From: GCA-002722245 sp038154685
GTDB lineage: Bacteria > Bacteroidota > Bacteroidia > Flavobacteriales_C > GCA-002722245
NCBI GenBank assembly: GCA_038154685.1
Contig: JAYPYW010000015.1
Location: 1 to 54,081 of the forward strand
Length of the DNA: 54,081 nt
Direction of reading: 5' to 3'
A model generated the notes under the pieces. The model was not told the DNA's origin. It saw nothing but the letters and a program-made list of their open reading frames with translations, and ran no database searches. Position 1 is the first letter of the stretch. Each line of letters starts with the position of its first letter. Positions 24,462 to 31,478 of this stretch are shown here, piece by piece. The position numbers were made by a program, and so were the translations under genes.

Positions 24462-25043
24462 ATGAAGAAGCTATTTTTTACCCTTGGATTAATCTCTAAC
24501 CTGTTAGTATTTAGTCAGGAAGACGACGAAAGTAATTTACTACCAACAACCATGTTTTCCGTTGAGAGTGGTTACCACTACAGCTCATTAAACGGAAAAA
24601 ACGGAATCGAAATGAGATCTCATGTTTGGTTTTTGAGAAAAAATAGCTTGGGTCCTGAATTTCATATTTACCTTCCTTCCAACGAAAGAAATTATATGGA
24701 CTATCAATTCGACTTTAACTTTAGAAGAATTTTGGTAGACTTCCACCCGCTTACTTTTGATTTTTTAATTGGTCCTGCATTTAGAAGCACGCTAGATTCA
24801 TTAAACGAAAAAGGTGATTACGCAGGACAGTTAGAGGAAAGAACTTGGGTTTACGATGGATTAAACTTAGGGTTTGGGGTTGGATACAGATGGGGAAATC
24901 ATTCTATTTATGGAATGCCTAGAATTAACCATAGAGATGCGTACATCCAACTTTCTTTGGGATATAAGTTCCATTTCGACATCACTCCAGCAGAGGTGTT
25001 CGATAACAAATACAAGCTTAGAAAGAAAAGAAGAAGGGGTTAA
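24462..25043 (+). CDS. Exported outer-membrane beta-barrel-like protein
   Basis: This 193-residue protein has a signal peptide (cleavage near FSQ, residue 19) and a pattern of alternating hydrophobic strands rich in aromatic residues, such as MDYQFDFNFRRILVDFHPLTFDFLIGPAF and LGFGVGYRWG. It ends in a very basic tail KLRKKRRRG, unusual for a barrel. No family name can be given. It begins 18 nt after the SRP RNA T-run, so it may depend on read-through. Its stop overlaps the convergent 81-aa gene by 4 nt. Confidence 0.7.
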   Translation: MKKLFFTLGLISNLLVFSQEDDESNLLPTTMFSVESGYHYSSLNGKNGIEMRSHVWFLRKNSLGPEFHIYLPSNERNYMDYQFDFNFRRILVDFHPLTFDFLIGPAFRSTLDSLNEKGDYAGQLEERTWVYDGLNLGFGVGYRWGNHSIYGMPRINHRDAYIQLSLGYKFHFDITPAEVFDNKYKLRKKRRRG

Positions 25044-25285
25044 TAATCCGAAAATAATTTTACTATTTCATCCAGGGAGTATTTTTTTAAGTACTCCCTT
25101 CTTTTTTCATCCGCCTCTCGTCCTTGCACTTCAATCCCAGCAAAAGAAACATCCCGACCATCAATCGCTAAATCAATGGTTATGTATTGATTTGGGACAA
25201 TTTCAGCACTAGCAGAAATTAAACCTTTTGCACCATGTTTTTTCCTAAATCCTAACTTTTTAAAAGTCGATTCGTTAAAACTCAT
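25040..25285 (-). CDS. Hypothetical small protein
   Basis: This 81-residue soluble protein starts MSFNESTFKKLGFRKK and contains a predicted beta hairpin (ISASAEIVPNQYITIDLAIDGRDVSFAGIEV) followed by two charged helices. No family recognised. It is convergent with the barrel-like gene (4-nt overlap) and divergent from the exonuclease gene. Its compact alpha-beta composition argues for a real protein. Confidence 0.6.
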   Translation of the reverse strand: MSFNESTFKKLGFRKKHGAKGLISASAEIVPNQYITIDLAIDGRDVSFAGIEVQGREADEKRREYLKKYSLDEIVKLFSDY

Positions 25286-25337
25286 TCATAATGTTTTTGA
25301 ATTAATCACAAAGTTAAGCAACTTTGTTAATCATATT

Positions 25338-25822
25338 TTGAGGACGGAAATCACAAAAGCTGAAGTTAACGAACTACCCCTTGGTAAATACGAAGGGAAA
25401 ATCATTATTGTAGACACCCCTATTCNNNNNNNNNNGCTACTAGGAGTAAAGTGTATCTTTTTAGATTAAATAAAATGGGACTCCCATATGCCCTTGTGCG
25501 TATTTTTGAAAACCCGCAAATACACAAAATTGGAATCGCTGTGTTACAGGACATGAAAGAATTATCCGATCAGTATCGTCCATTTCAACACAACAGTGTT
25601 ACCGATTTAAACATCCTTTGTAAAACACTTGATTTTAAGAATATTGGGGCAAGAAATCTTACAGCTATGGTTTTAGGATTTAGAATTAGCAAAAGGCAAC
25701 AAACAAGTAACTGGGAAGCTAAAGACCTAAGTGAAGGCCAGCTAAGATATGCAGCTACAGATGCTTGGGTAGCCAGAGAGGTTTACCTTAAACTATATTA
25801 CAGCAAGGAATTTAATTTTTAA
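25338..25822 (+). CDS. 3'-5' exonuclease (RNase D/DEDD type), interrupted by an assembly gap
   Basis: The N-terminal piece (from a probable TTG at 25338, through ELPLGKYEGKIIIVDTP) and the C-terminal piece (SKVYLFRLNKMGLP, LCKTLDFKNIGARNLTAMVLGFRISKRQQTSNWEA, YAATDAWVAREVYLKLY) belong to one DEDD exonuclease of about 195 residues common in Bacteroidota. The gap (25426-25435) hides the segment that should hold the first catalytic motif (GFDTE), roughly 35-40 residues, so the true gap is about 100-130 nt. The final motif AATDAW, with its catalytic Asp, is present. Upstream there is no in-frame ATG; the start is inferred. The gene is probably intact in the organism. Confidence 0.8.
25426..25435. 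other. Assembly gap (10 N) in the exonuclease gene
   Basis: Ten N of placeholder length. Family comparison suggests that real coding sequence (about 35-40 codons, including the first catalytic motif) is missing. Confidence 0.9.
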
Positions 25823-25834
25823 GTATTTCTTGAT

Positions 25835-25917
25835 AATTCGCCCACGGATCCCGCAAATCTCGCGGATTCAGTTAGACAACAAATCTGTGAAAATCATAAA
25901 GATCTGCGAAAGAAATA
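25835..25917. repeat. Intergenic element resembling the one at 39384
   Basis: It begins AATTCGCCC, the same nine bases that begin the left arm at 39384, and both then carry a CTC(GC)GGAT motif. The right part has AATCTGTG and GATCTGCG. It lies between the exonuclease stop and the long palindrome at 25925. It is probably a diverged member of a dispersed repeat family. Confidence 0.5.
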
Positions 25918-25924
25918 ATAACAA

Positions 25925-26046
25925 ACGTCATTCTGATTGAACGAGGTACGAGTGATTGAAGAATCTCAAATGTAATCCTCAAAAACACCAGACATTAATT
26001 CTTGAGATCCTTCAATCACTCGTACCTCGTTCAATCAGGATGACGT
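25925..26046. repeat. Long near-perfect palindrome (45-nt arms)
   Basis: Arms 25925-25969 and 26002-26046 are inverted copies matching at 43 of 45 positions, with a 32-nt loop. It sits between the convergent exonuclease and Lys-rich genes. Each arm runs from GTCATCCTGA-type sequence to GATCTC-type sequence. The palindrome at 1830-1897 shares the GTCATCCTGA end but has a different centre. As RNA it would fold into a very stable hairpin on either strand. Confidence 0.95.
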
Positions 26047-26054
26047 ATTCACCT

Positions 26055-26080
26055 AAAAAAAGCCCTGAAAAATCGAGGCT
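26055..26080 (-). terminator. Intrinsic terminator of the Lys-rich protein gene
   Basis: On the minus strand AGCCTCGA pairs with TCAGGGCT (8 positions, one mismatch, one wobble) and a seven-T run follows. It lies 8 nt after the stop. Confidence 0.75.
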
Positions 26081-26088
26081 TAATTTAT

Positions 26089-26745
26089 TTACTTTGACAA
26101 TTGTCTCTTTTTGGATTCAGCAACTCTGAGAACGGAAACTCTTGTTTCTCCCTTAACAAAATTAGTAACAGCACTGGCTGTTTTGTAAGCTCTAATTTTT
26201 GCAATTGCATCTCTGCTATTTAATGCCACACTACCAGTTTTCTTAACTGGCGCAGCTACTTTTTTAACAGGAGTATTTGGTTTTGGAACAGTCCTTCTCG
26301 TTGTAGTTTTCGCTCGAGTTGTAGAAGCCTTTTTTGCTACAGTAGTCTTTGGCTTCGCAGCCGGTTTTGGCTTTGATGCAGTAGTAGCAGTTCTTCTTTT
26401 AGAAGCGGAGGCTGTTGATTTAGCTGCAGTTTTAGCGGTAGATCTCCTAACAACTTTTTTTGCAGCAGGTTTTCTTGGTGCAGGCTTCCTTTTTACAACT
26501 GGAGAAGCAGGTTCTTTAACAACAACTTCAGCCTTTACCTCAACAGGACTTTCAGCAACCTTTTTCTCAATGGCTTTTACTTTTGCCTTTTCAGCTTTCT
26601 TTTTTTCCTTCTTTTTATCTTTTTTCTTTTCTTTCTTTTTGGCGTCTTTTTTAGCCTTCTTCGCTTTTTCTTTCTTTTTTATCGCCTTATTCTTTTTCTT
26701 CTCCTCCTCTTTCTTTTTATCTTTTTTCTTATCCTTTTTGGCCAT
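26089..26745 (-). CDS. Lys/Ala-rich histone H1-like protein
   Basis: In this 218-residue protein, residues 1-60 are almost only Lys, Glu and Ala; residues 70-165 are Ala/Pro/Lys/Thr/Arg with KPAAKK, KRKPAPRKPA and similar motifs like the tail of eukaryotic histone H1. The last 45 residues (SRDAIAKIRAYKTASAVTNFVKG) look like a short folded module. The protein is strongly basic and should bind nucleic acid or another polyanion. H1-like proteins occur in several bacterial groups as chromatin factors. The opposite strand is open only because poly-Lys codons give poly-Phe there. Confidence 0.78.
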   Translation of the reverse strand: MAKKDKKKDKKKEEEKKKNKAIKKKEKAKKAKKDAKKKEKKKDKKKEKKKAEKAKVKAIEKKVAESPVEVKAEVVVKEPASPVVKRKPAPRKPAAKKVVRRSTAKTAAKSTASASKRRTATTASKPKPAAKPKTTVAKKASTTRAKTTTRRTVPKPNTPVKKVAAPVKKTGSVALNSRDAIAKIRAYKTASAVTNFVKGETRVSVLRVAESKKRQLSK

Positions 26746-26879
26746 TTTATAATTTTTTAATCGGGTTGGAAACTAAAATTTACTCATTTCAACCCATAAA
26801 TTGAAGCATTAGTTACGTTATTATATAGGAAACTTGGATAAAAACCATTTAAGCCACATTTTATCATTAATCAAATGCT

Positions 26880-26887
26880 TACTTTTG
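26880..26887 (+). promoter_or_regulatory. -7 box 4 nt before ubiE
   Basis: TACTTTTG, a full TAnnTTTG match followed by C, ends 4 nt before the ATG at 26892. This predicts a leaderless or nearly leaderless mRNA. No -33 TTTG is obvious. Confidence 0.5.
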
Positions 26888-26891
26888 CACT

Positions 26892-27623
26892 ATGAATTCA
26901 TCAGAGGTTAAACCTTATCAGGACGAGGACGGAACGAAAAAAGAACAGGTTGCGAAGATGTTTAATAACATTGCACCTAAATACGATTTTTTAAACCACA
27001 CCCTTTCAATGGGGATCGATATTTTGTGGCGAAAAAAAGCGGTTAAGATTCTTAAAAAAGGAAATCCTAAAAATGTATTGGATATCGCTTGTGGGACTGG
27101 AGATTTTTCTATCGAAGACTTAAACTCTGGGGCAGAAGAAGTTGTTGGGTTGGATATCTCTGAAGGAATGGTTAATGTTGGGATTGAAAAGGTAAAAGCA
27201 AAAGGATTACAAGACAAAGTAAACCTCAGAGTTGGGGATTCTGAAAACATACCTTATCCTGAAAACACATTTGATGGAATTACAGTTGGGTTTGGTGTTA
27301 GAAACTTTGGTGATTTAGAAAAAGGACTTTCTGAAATGCATAGAGTTCTAAATCCTAACGGACAAGTTATCGTACTTGAATTTAGTAAACCAAAAAGATT
27401 CCCTATTAAACAACTTTACTTTTTTTACTTCAAATACATTCTCCCAAAAATTGGAAGATTAGTATCTAAAGATAAAACTGCATACACTTACTTACCTGAT
27501 TCAGTTAAGGCCTTTCCAGACGGAAAAGACTTTACCAATATTTTAGAAAAAGTTGGATTTAAAAGCACTAAAATAGTTCCATGTACGTTTGGAATTGCAT
27601 CTATTTACATTGGGGTGAAATAA
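26892..27623 (+). CDS. ubiE: Demethylmenaquinone methyltransferase
   Basis: This 243-residue class I SAM methyltransferase methylates demethylmenaquinone to menaquinone (and, where present, the ubiquinone precursor). It has the UbiE N-terminus (MFNNIAPKYDFLNHTLSMGIDILWRKKAV, about 23-51), the SAM-binding LDIACGTGDFS (63-73) and the family-specific GFGVRNFGDLEKGLSEMHRVL. Bacteroidota use menaquinone, so MenG is the functional name. The porT start follows the stop directly with no gap, as is often seen in this phylum. Confidence 0.95.
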   Translation: MNSSEVKPYQDEDGTKKEQVAKMFNNIAPKYDFLNHTLSMGIDILWRKKAVKILKKGNPKNVLDIACGTGDFSIEDLNSGAEEVVGLDISEGMVNVGIEKVKAKGLQDKVNLRVGDSENIPYPENTFDGITVGFGVRNFGDLEKGLSEMHRVLNPNGQVIVLEFSKPKRFPIKQLYFFYFKYILPKIGRLVSKDKTAYTYLPDSVKAFPDGKDFTNILEKVGFKSTKIVPCTFGIASIYIGVK

Positions 27624-28325
27624 ATGAAAAAACTTCTTCTCATATCTCTTTTATCAATCACTATTGGTCTGATGGGACAGAGAAGAGTTGTACAAAATCT
27701 TAAAGGCTTCGACGAAAACAAAAAGGTTCACTTTGGATTTCTATTAAGCATAAACCAGTTGGGTTCTAATCTAAAAATGAATAACTCCATTTTTACAGAG
27801 GACACCATCTACTCTCTCAATATCAAATCCTCTCCTGGATTTAACTTAGGAATTGTAACCGATTTTCATTTAGGGCCATACTGGGATTTTAGAGTCCTAT
27901 TTCCTTCCTTAATTTTTGGTCAGAGAAATTTCGAGTACCTAATCTACACTGATGATGGTTTATTCGTTGATAATCGACTATCAGAATCTACTTACCTATC
28001 CATACCTATGGAATTTAAATATAAAGCTGAGCGTTATGGAAACTGGAGACCTTATTTAACTGGAGGAGGTTTTATAGCTTACGACATGGTTTCTCAAAAG
28101 AACACCGAAGAGGGAGAAGTTGTCGTAAGATTAGATAAATGGGACTACGGTTATACCGTTGGATTTGGTTTTGAATTCTTCTTGGAATACTTCAAATTTT
28201 CCACTCAGTTGAAATGGGACAGAGGAATGAACAATCTAATTATCAACGATGGCACTCCATTTACAACGGTTATTGATCGTATCAACTCCAATACTTTTAC
28301 TATTTCCTTTACCTTTGAGGGATGA
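27624..28325 (+). CDS. porT: T9SS outer-membrane protein PorT (SprT)
   Basis: This 233-residue exported beta-barrel has a signal peptide (to about residue 18), RRVVQNLKGFDENKKVHFGFLLSINQ at the start of the barrel, aromatic alternating strands throughout, and a C-terminal strand ending FTISFTFEG. Length, pattern and location after ubiE match PorT, a barrel needed for T9SS export. It starts immediately after ubiE and its end overlaps the FAD dehydrogenase start by 4 nt, so ubiE-porT-dehydrogenase is one transcription unit. Confidence 0.85.
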   Translation: MKKLLLISLLSITIGLMGQRRVVQNLKGFDENKKVHFGFLLSINQLGSNLKMNNSIFTEDTIYSLNIKSSPGFNLGIVTDFHLGPYWDFRVLFPSLIFGQRNFEYLIYTDDGLFVDNRLSESTYLSIPMEFKYKAERYGNWRPYLTGGGFIAYDMVSQKNTEEGEVVVRLDKWDYGYTVGFGFEFFLEYFKFSTQLKWDRGMNNLIINDGTPFTTVIDRINSNTFTISFTFEG

Positions 28326-29872
28326 TCCAAGAAACTAACATTCGAATACTTCCAGAATTCAGCGAAGATGAATCGAAAATAAAAAAGGTTGTTGCGAAAC
28401 AACTTGGTGTTTCATTGGAAAAGATTACTGAAGTTAAGGTTCTTAAAAGGAGTATTGACGCAAGAAGTAAGCAAGTTGTATTTCAATTAAGAATACAAGT
28501 TGGAATACAGGAAAAAATCCCAGTCACTCCTCGATTATATTCTGAAAAAAAAGACGTTAAAAATAGTCAGTCGGTCATCGTAATTGGAGCAGGACCTGCA
28601 GGACTTTTTGCGGCCCTTGAGCTAATTCAATTGGGTTTAAAGCCTATTGTTTTAGAAAGAGGTAAGAATGTAAGAGATCGAAGAAGAGATTTAGCTGCTA
28701 TAAACAAGGAACATATTGTTAATCCCGAATCTAATTATTGTTATGGAGAAGGAGGCGCTGGAACCTACTCTGACGGGAAATTATACACGAGATCGAACAA
28801 AAGAGGAAATGTAAAAAAAGTACTCGATATTCTTATCGAACATGGAGCTGATCCAATTATCGCGGTTGATGCTCATCCACATATTGGAACCAATAAACTT
28901 CCTAAAATCATTGTTTCAATCAGGGAATTTATCCTCGAATGTGGTGGTGAAGTTCATTTCAACACGAAAGTTGAAGAGTTCATTGTAAAGGAGGAAGAAA
29001 TCCAAGGTGTAAAAACCAATCAAGGAGAGTTCATCGCTAAAAATGTAATTCTTGCAACGGGTCATTCCGCTAGAGATATCTTTGAAAAGCTTTACGAGCA
29101 AAAAATAGCAATAGAATCAAAACCTTTTGCTTTAGGAGTTAGAATTGAGCATCCTCAGGCGTTAATCGATACAATTCAATACAAATGTGATTCAAGAGGA
29201 GACTACCTCCCTCCTGCTTCCTATAGCCTGGTTACGCAAACTAAATTTAAACCCGCTTACAGCTTTTGTATGTGTCCTGGAGGAATTATCGCGCCTTGTG
29301 CCACATCTCCTGGTGAGGTTGTTACTAACGGTTGGAGTCCTAGTAAAAGAAATAACAAATTTGCAAACTCGGGAATTGTTGTTGCTGTGGACGAGTTTGA
29401 TTTCAAACCTTTCGAAAACCATGGCGAACTAGCGGCAATGAAATACCAATCATCGGTTGAGAAAAGAGCCTGGGAATTCGGAGGTAAAACTCAAGTAGTG
29501 CCTGCTCAAAGAATGAGTGATTTTGTAAACGGGAGAGTCAGCACTAATTTACCCGAAACAAGTTATCAGCCAGGGATAATAAGTACCGATTTGAAAGAGG
29601 TTCTACCTTCAGCTGTTGCCAAAGCTTTAAAACAAGCTTTTAAGGATTTTGGAAACAAAATGAAAGGCTATTTAACAAACGAGGCCGTTCTTCATGCTAC
29701 AGAATCAAGAACTAGTAGCCCTATTAAAATCCCAAGAGATAAAGAATCTCTGGAACACATTCAGATCAAAGGACTTTACCCCTGTGGTGAAGGTGCCGGA
29801 TATGCTGGAGGGATTATGAGCGCCGCTATTGATGGTCAGAAATGTGCTCAAGCCTTAGCTAACAAGGTTTAA
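28322..29872 (+). CDS. FAD-dependent dehydrogenase (COG2509-like)
   Basis: This 516-residue flavoprotein has an N-terminal extension (about 1-75) typical of the family, the FAD-binding VIGAGPAGLFAALE (G89-A-G-P-A-G94), the GEGGAGTYSDGKLYTR signature (about 140-155), an NHATGHSARD-type loop (LATGHSARD) and a late GLYPCGEGAGYAGGI motif that contacts FAD. Family members are found across bacteria, but the substrate is not established. It is the third gene of the ubiE-porT unit. Nothing suggests a direct T9SS role. Confidence 0.88.
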   Translation: MIQETNIRILPEFSEDESKIKKVVAKQLGVSLEKITEVKVLKRSIDARSKQVVFQLRIQVGIQEKIPVTPRLYSEKKDVKNSQSVIVIGAGPAGLFAALELIQLGLKPIVLERGKNVRDRRRDLAAINKEHIVNPESNYCYGEGGAGTYSDGKLYTRSNKRGNVKKVLDILIEHGADPIIAVDAHPHIGTNKLPKIIVSIREFILECGGEVHFNTKVEEFIVKEEEIQGVKTNQGEFIAKNVILATGHSARDIFEKLYEQKIAIESKPFALGVRIEHPQALIDTIQYKCDSRGDYLPPASYSLVTQTKFKPAYSFCMCPGGIIAPCATSPGEVVTNGWSPSKRNNKFANSGIVVAVDEFDFKPFENHGELAAMKYQSSVEKRAWEFGGKTQVVPAQRMSDFVNGRVSTNLPETSYQPGIISTDLKEVLPSAVAKALKQAFKDFGNKMKGYLTNEAVLHATESRTSSPIKIPRDKESLEHIQIKGLYPCGEGAGYAGGIMSAAIDGQKCAQALANKV

Positions 29873-29958
29873 GCCTGATTCTTTTCAAAACATACTTGTT
29901 TAAACTTCATCCTTTTAATTACAGGTTTCTGTTTGTAATTTTGACTTAATTGAATTTA

Positions 29959-30510
29959 ATGTTTCATTTAAGACTCATATTAATAGCAACCATCTGTTTT
30001 ATAAGCAAAGTACAAGCAGGATATATTCAATTTCATCACGGAGTTGGTCTGGGAGCTGCATATCAATCATCTCTTGGAGGGCTTGCTAAGTATAATGGAC
30101 GTTTAAATCTATATTACAATGAAACTTGGTCGGTAAGTGTTTCAGGAACTCCTAATTTGGGAGCGGAAATAAATCGTCCAGATCAGGATGCTTTCCGTCC
30201 TTTTTTCACACTACCTATGACGGCTGATTTTAACTGGGGAATGGGGAGTTCAAGAGATTGTTTACGTTACAGAGGATATTCTGTAAAACTTGGTTTATCC
30301 CCTTCATCTTTTGCAACTACTCAGAAGGAAATTATTAATCCCAATATAAAATCAGTTCCCGCTTACCTAGGATTAGACTATAAAATCCAGACTGAAAAAC
30401 TAAAAACATTCTCCTTTGAACTAGGATTTCTTTTTGCTCAAAGTAATGATTCATACCTCTCCCCCTTGGGAGTTTTATTTTCATTAAACCACCTTTTAGG
30501 TAAATACTAA
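29959..30510 (+). CDS. Exported outer-membrane protein, barrel-like
   Basis: This 183-residue protein (from the ATG at 29959; a TTG at 29950 would add three residues) has a signal peptide ending KVQAG and a sequence of amphipathic strands ending in LGVLFSLNHLLGKY. No family recognised; by composition it is a small outer-membrane beta-barrel. A TAATTTTG box lies at 29936-29943. A terminator follows at once. Confidence 0.65.
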   Translation: MFHLRLILIATICFISKVQAGYIQFHHGVGLGAAYQSSLGGLAKYNGRLNLYYNETWSVSVSGTPNLGAEINRPDQDAFRPFFTLPMTADFNWGMGSSRDCLRYRGYSVKLGLSPSSFATTQKEIINPNIKSVPAYLGLDYKIQTEKLKTFSFELGFLFAQSNDSYLSPLGVLFSLNHLLGKY

Positions 30511-30537
30511 AAAAGCCCAACGAAAGTTGAGCTTTTT
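30509..30537. terminator. Bidirectional terminator
   Basis: AGCCCAAC/GTTGAGCT stem (one mismatch) closed by a GAAA tetraloop, A-run on the left, T-run on the right. It separates the barrel gene from the convergent DUF4249 gene. Confidence 0.8.
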
Positions 30538-30559
30538 ATCATAATCAAGTTTTATTTAA

Positions 30560-31474
30560 TTAATTGATATCAAACGATAACTTCTCGTTTGGATCATCTA
30601 TTATTTCTTGAGTGGTAGAACTTACAACCGAAACAGAGAACCAACCAACTGGCTGATCTTCCAGTTCCTCAGAAGTTGTACAACGAACATTTGTACTTGT
30701 ATTAGCAGTTGGGGTAGCAAAAAGCGCTCCTATACCTCCTCCCTGAATAGCTTGGTTTTGTACTTCTTGCCAAAACTTAAAAGTTTTTTCTGAAATACTC
30801 CATAACTCGTAGGTTGCAAAATCACCTATTCCTAATGAATCATCTAAGTTATAGGCTGTAAAAGTTGAAATTGGCGCGATAAACAATTGTCCATCACCTC
30901 TAGAAGCCTCACTAAACGAGCCATCAACCGATACATTTAAACCTTCTAATCTAGTATCATATTTTCCGTTCTTTAAAAACCTAACCCAGTAGTAATCGAA
31001 TTGCCCAGGAAGATCTCTTGCTACCAATTCAGCTGCGTACCCACCATTATCCTGCCCTAATCCTGCAGGAACATATTCCCAGTTAATACTGTCAACAGAT
31101 GGAACTGGGTTTGCCTCCGTAGAAGACTTGTAAACAAGACTCCCCTGCTTAATAGTTAACTCATATTCTCTAGCCTCGTGCACTAAAACTGAGTCATCCC
31201 AAATATAAACCCCATCATCAACTGACGCTTCGAAAATATATTTGTTTCCCACATTATCGGTTACATAAACCGAATCAGCAACAAACGCTTCCTGTGAAAC
31301 ATTTTCGAAAAACTGTTTTGTTTCGTTCAATACGATTTTTTGAGCTTCGTTTTTATTACTCAAAAAAGCATCAACCGCAAGTTGCGTAGTTCCTTTCTCA
31401 ACATCAACTGTGATTACATCTTCACAAGATGAAAAAGCAAAAACTGTAATTAATCCTAAAAATATCTTTTTCAT
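30560..31474 (-). CDS. DUF4249 lipoprotein, TonB-receptor partner
   Basis: This 304-residue lipoprotein uses the ATG at 31474, because MKKIFLGLITVFAFSSC is a clean signal with lipobox C17, whereas an in-frame start at 31525 would overlap the upstream TonB gene. The mature part begins with strands EDVITVDVEKGTTQLAVDAFLSN, typical of DUF4249 proteins, which are commonly encoded directly after CarboxypepD-type TonB receptors and thought to act as surface partners. The gap to the TonB stop is 4 nt. Ligand is unknown. Confidence 0.88.
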   Translation of the reverse strand: MKKIFLGLITVFAFSSCEDVITVDVEKGTTQLAVDAFLSNKNEAQKIVLNETKQFFENVSQEAFVADSVYVTDNVGNKYIFEASVDDGVYIWDDSVLVHEAREYELTIKQGSLVYKSSTEANPVPSVDSINWEYVPAGLGQDNGGYAAELVARDLPGQFDYYWVRFLKNGKYDTRLEGLNVSVDGSFSEASRGDGQLFIAPISTFTAYNLDDSLGIGDFATYELWSISEKTFKFWQEVQNQAIQGGGIGALFATPTANTSTNVRCTTSEELEDQPVGWFSVSVVSSTTQEIIDDPNEKLSFDIN

Positions 31475-31478
31475 TTTC

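Noticed and set aside
25925..26046. CRISPR-like repeat
   Set aside because: There are only two inverted arms, no direct repeats with spacers and no cas genes.
26570..26752. Phe/Ser-rich plus-strand frame that looks like a membrane protein
   Set aside because: It is the antisense of poly-Lys codons in the histone-like gene.
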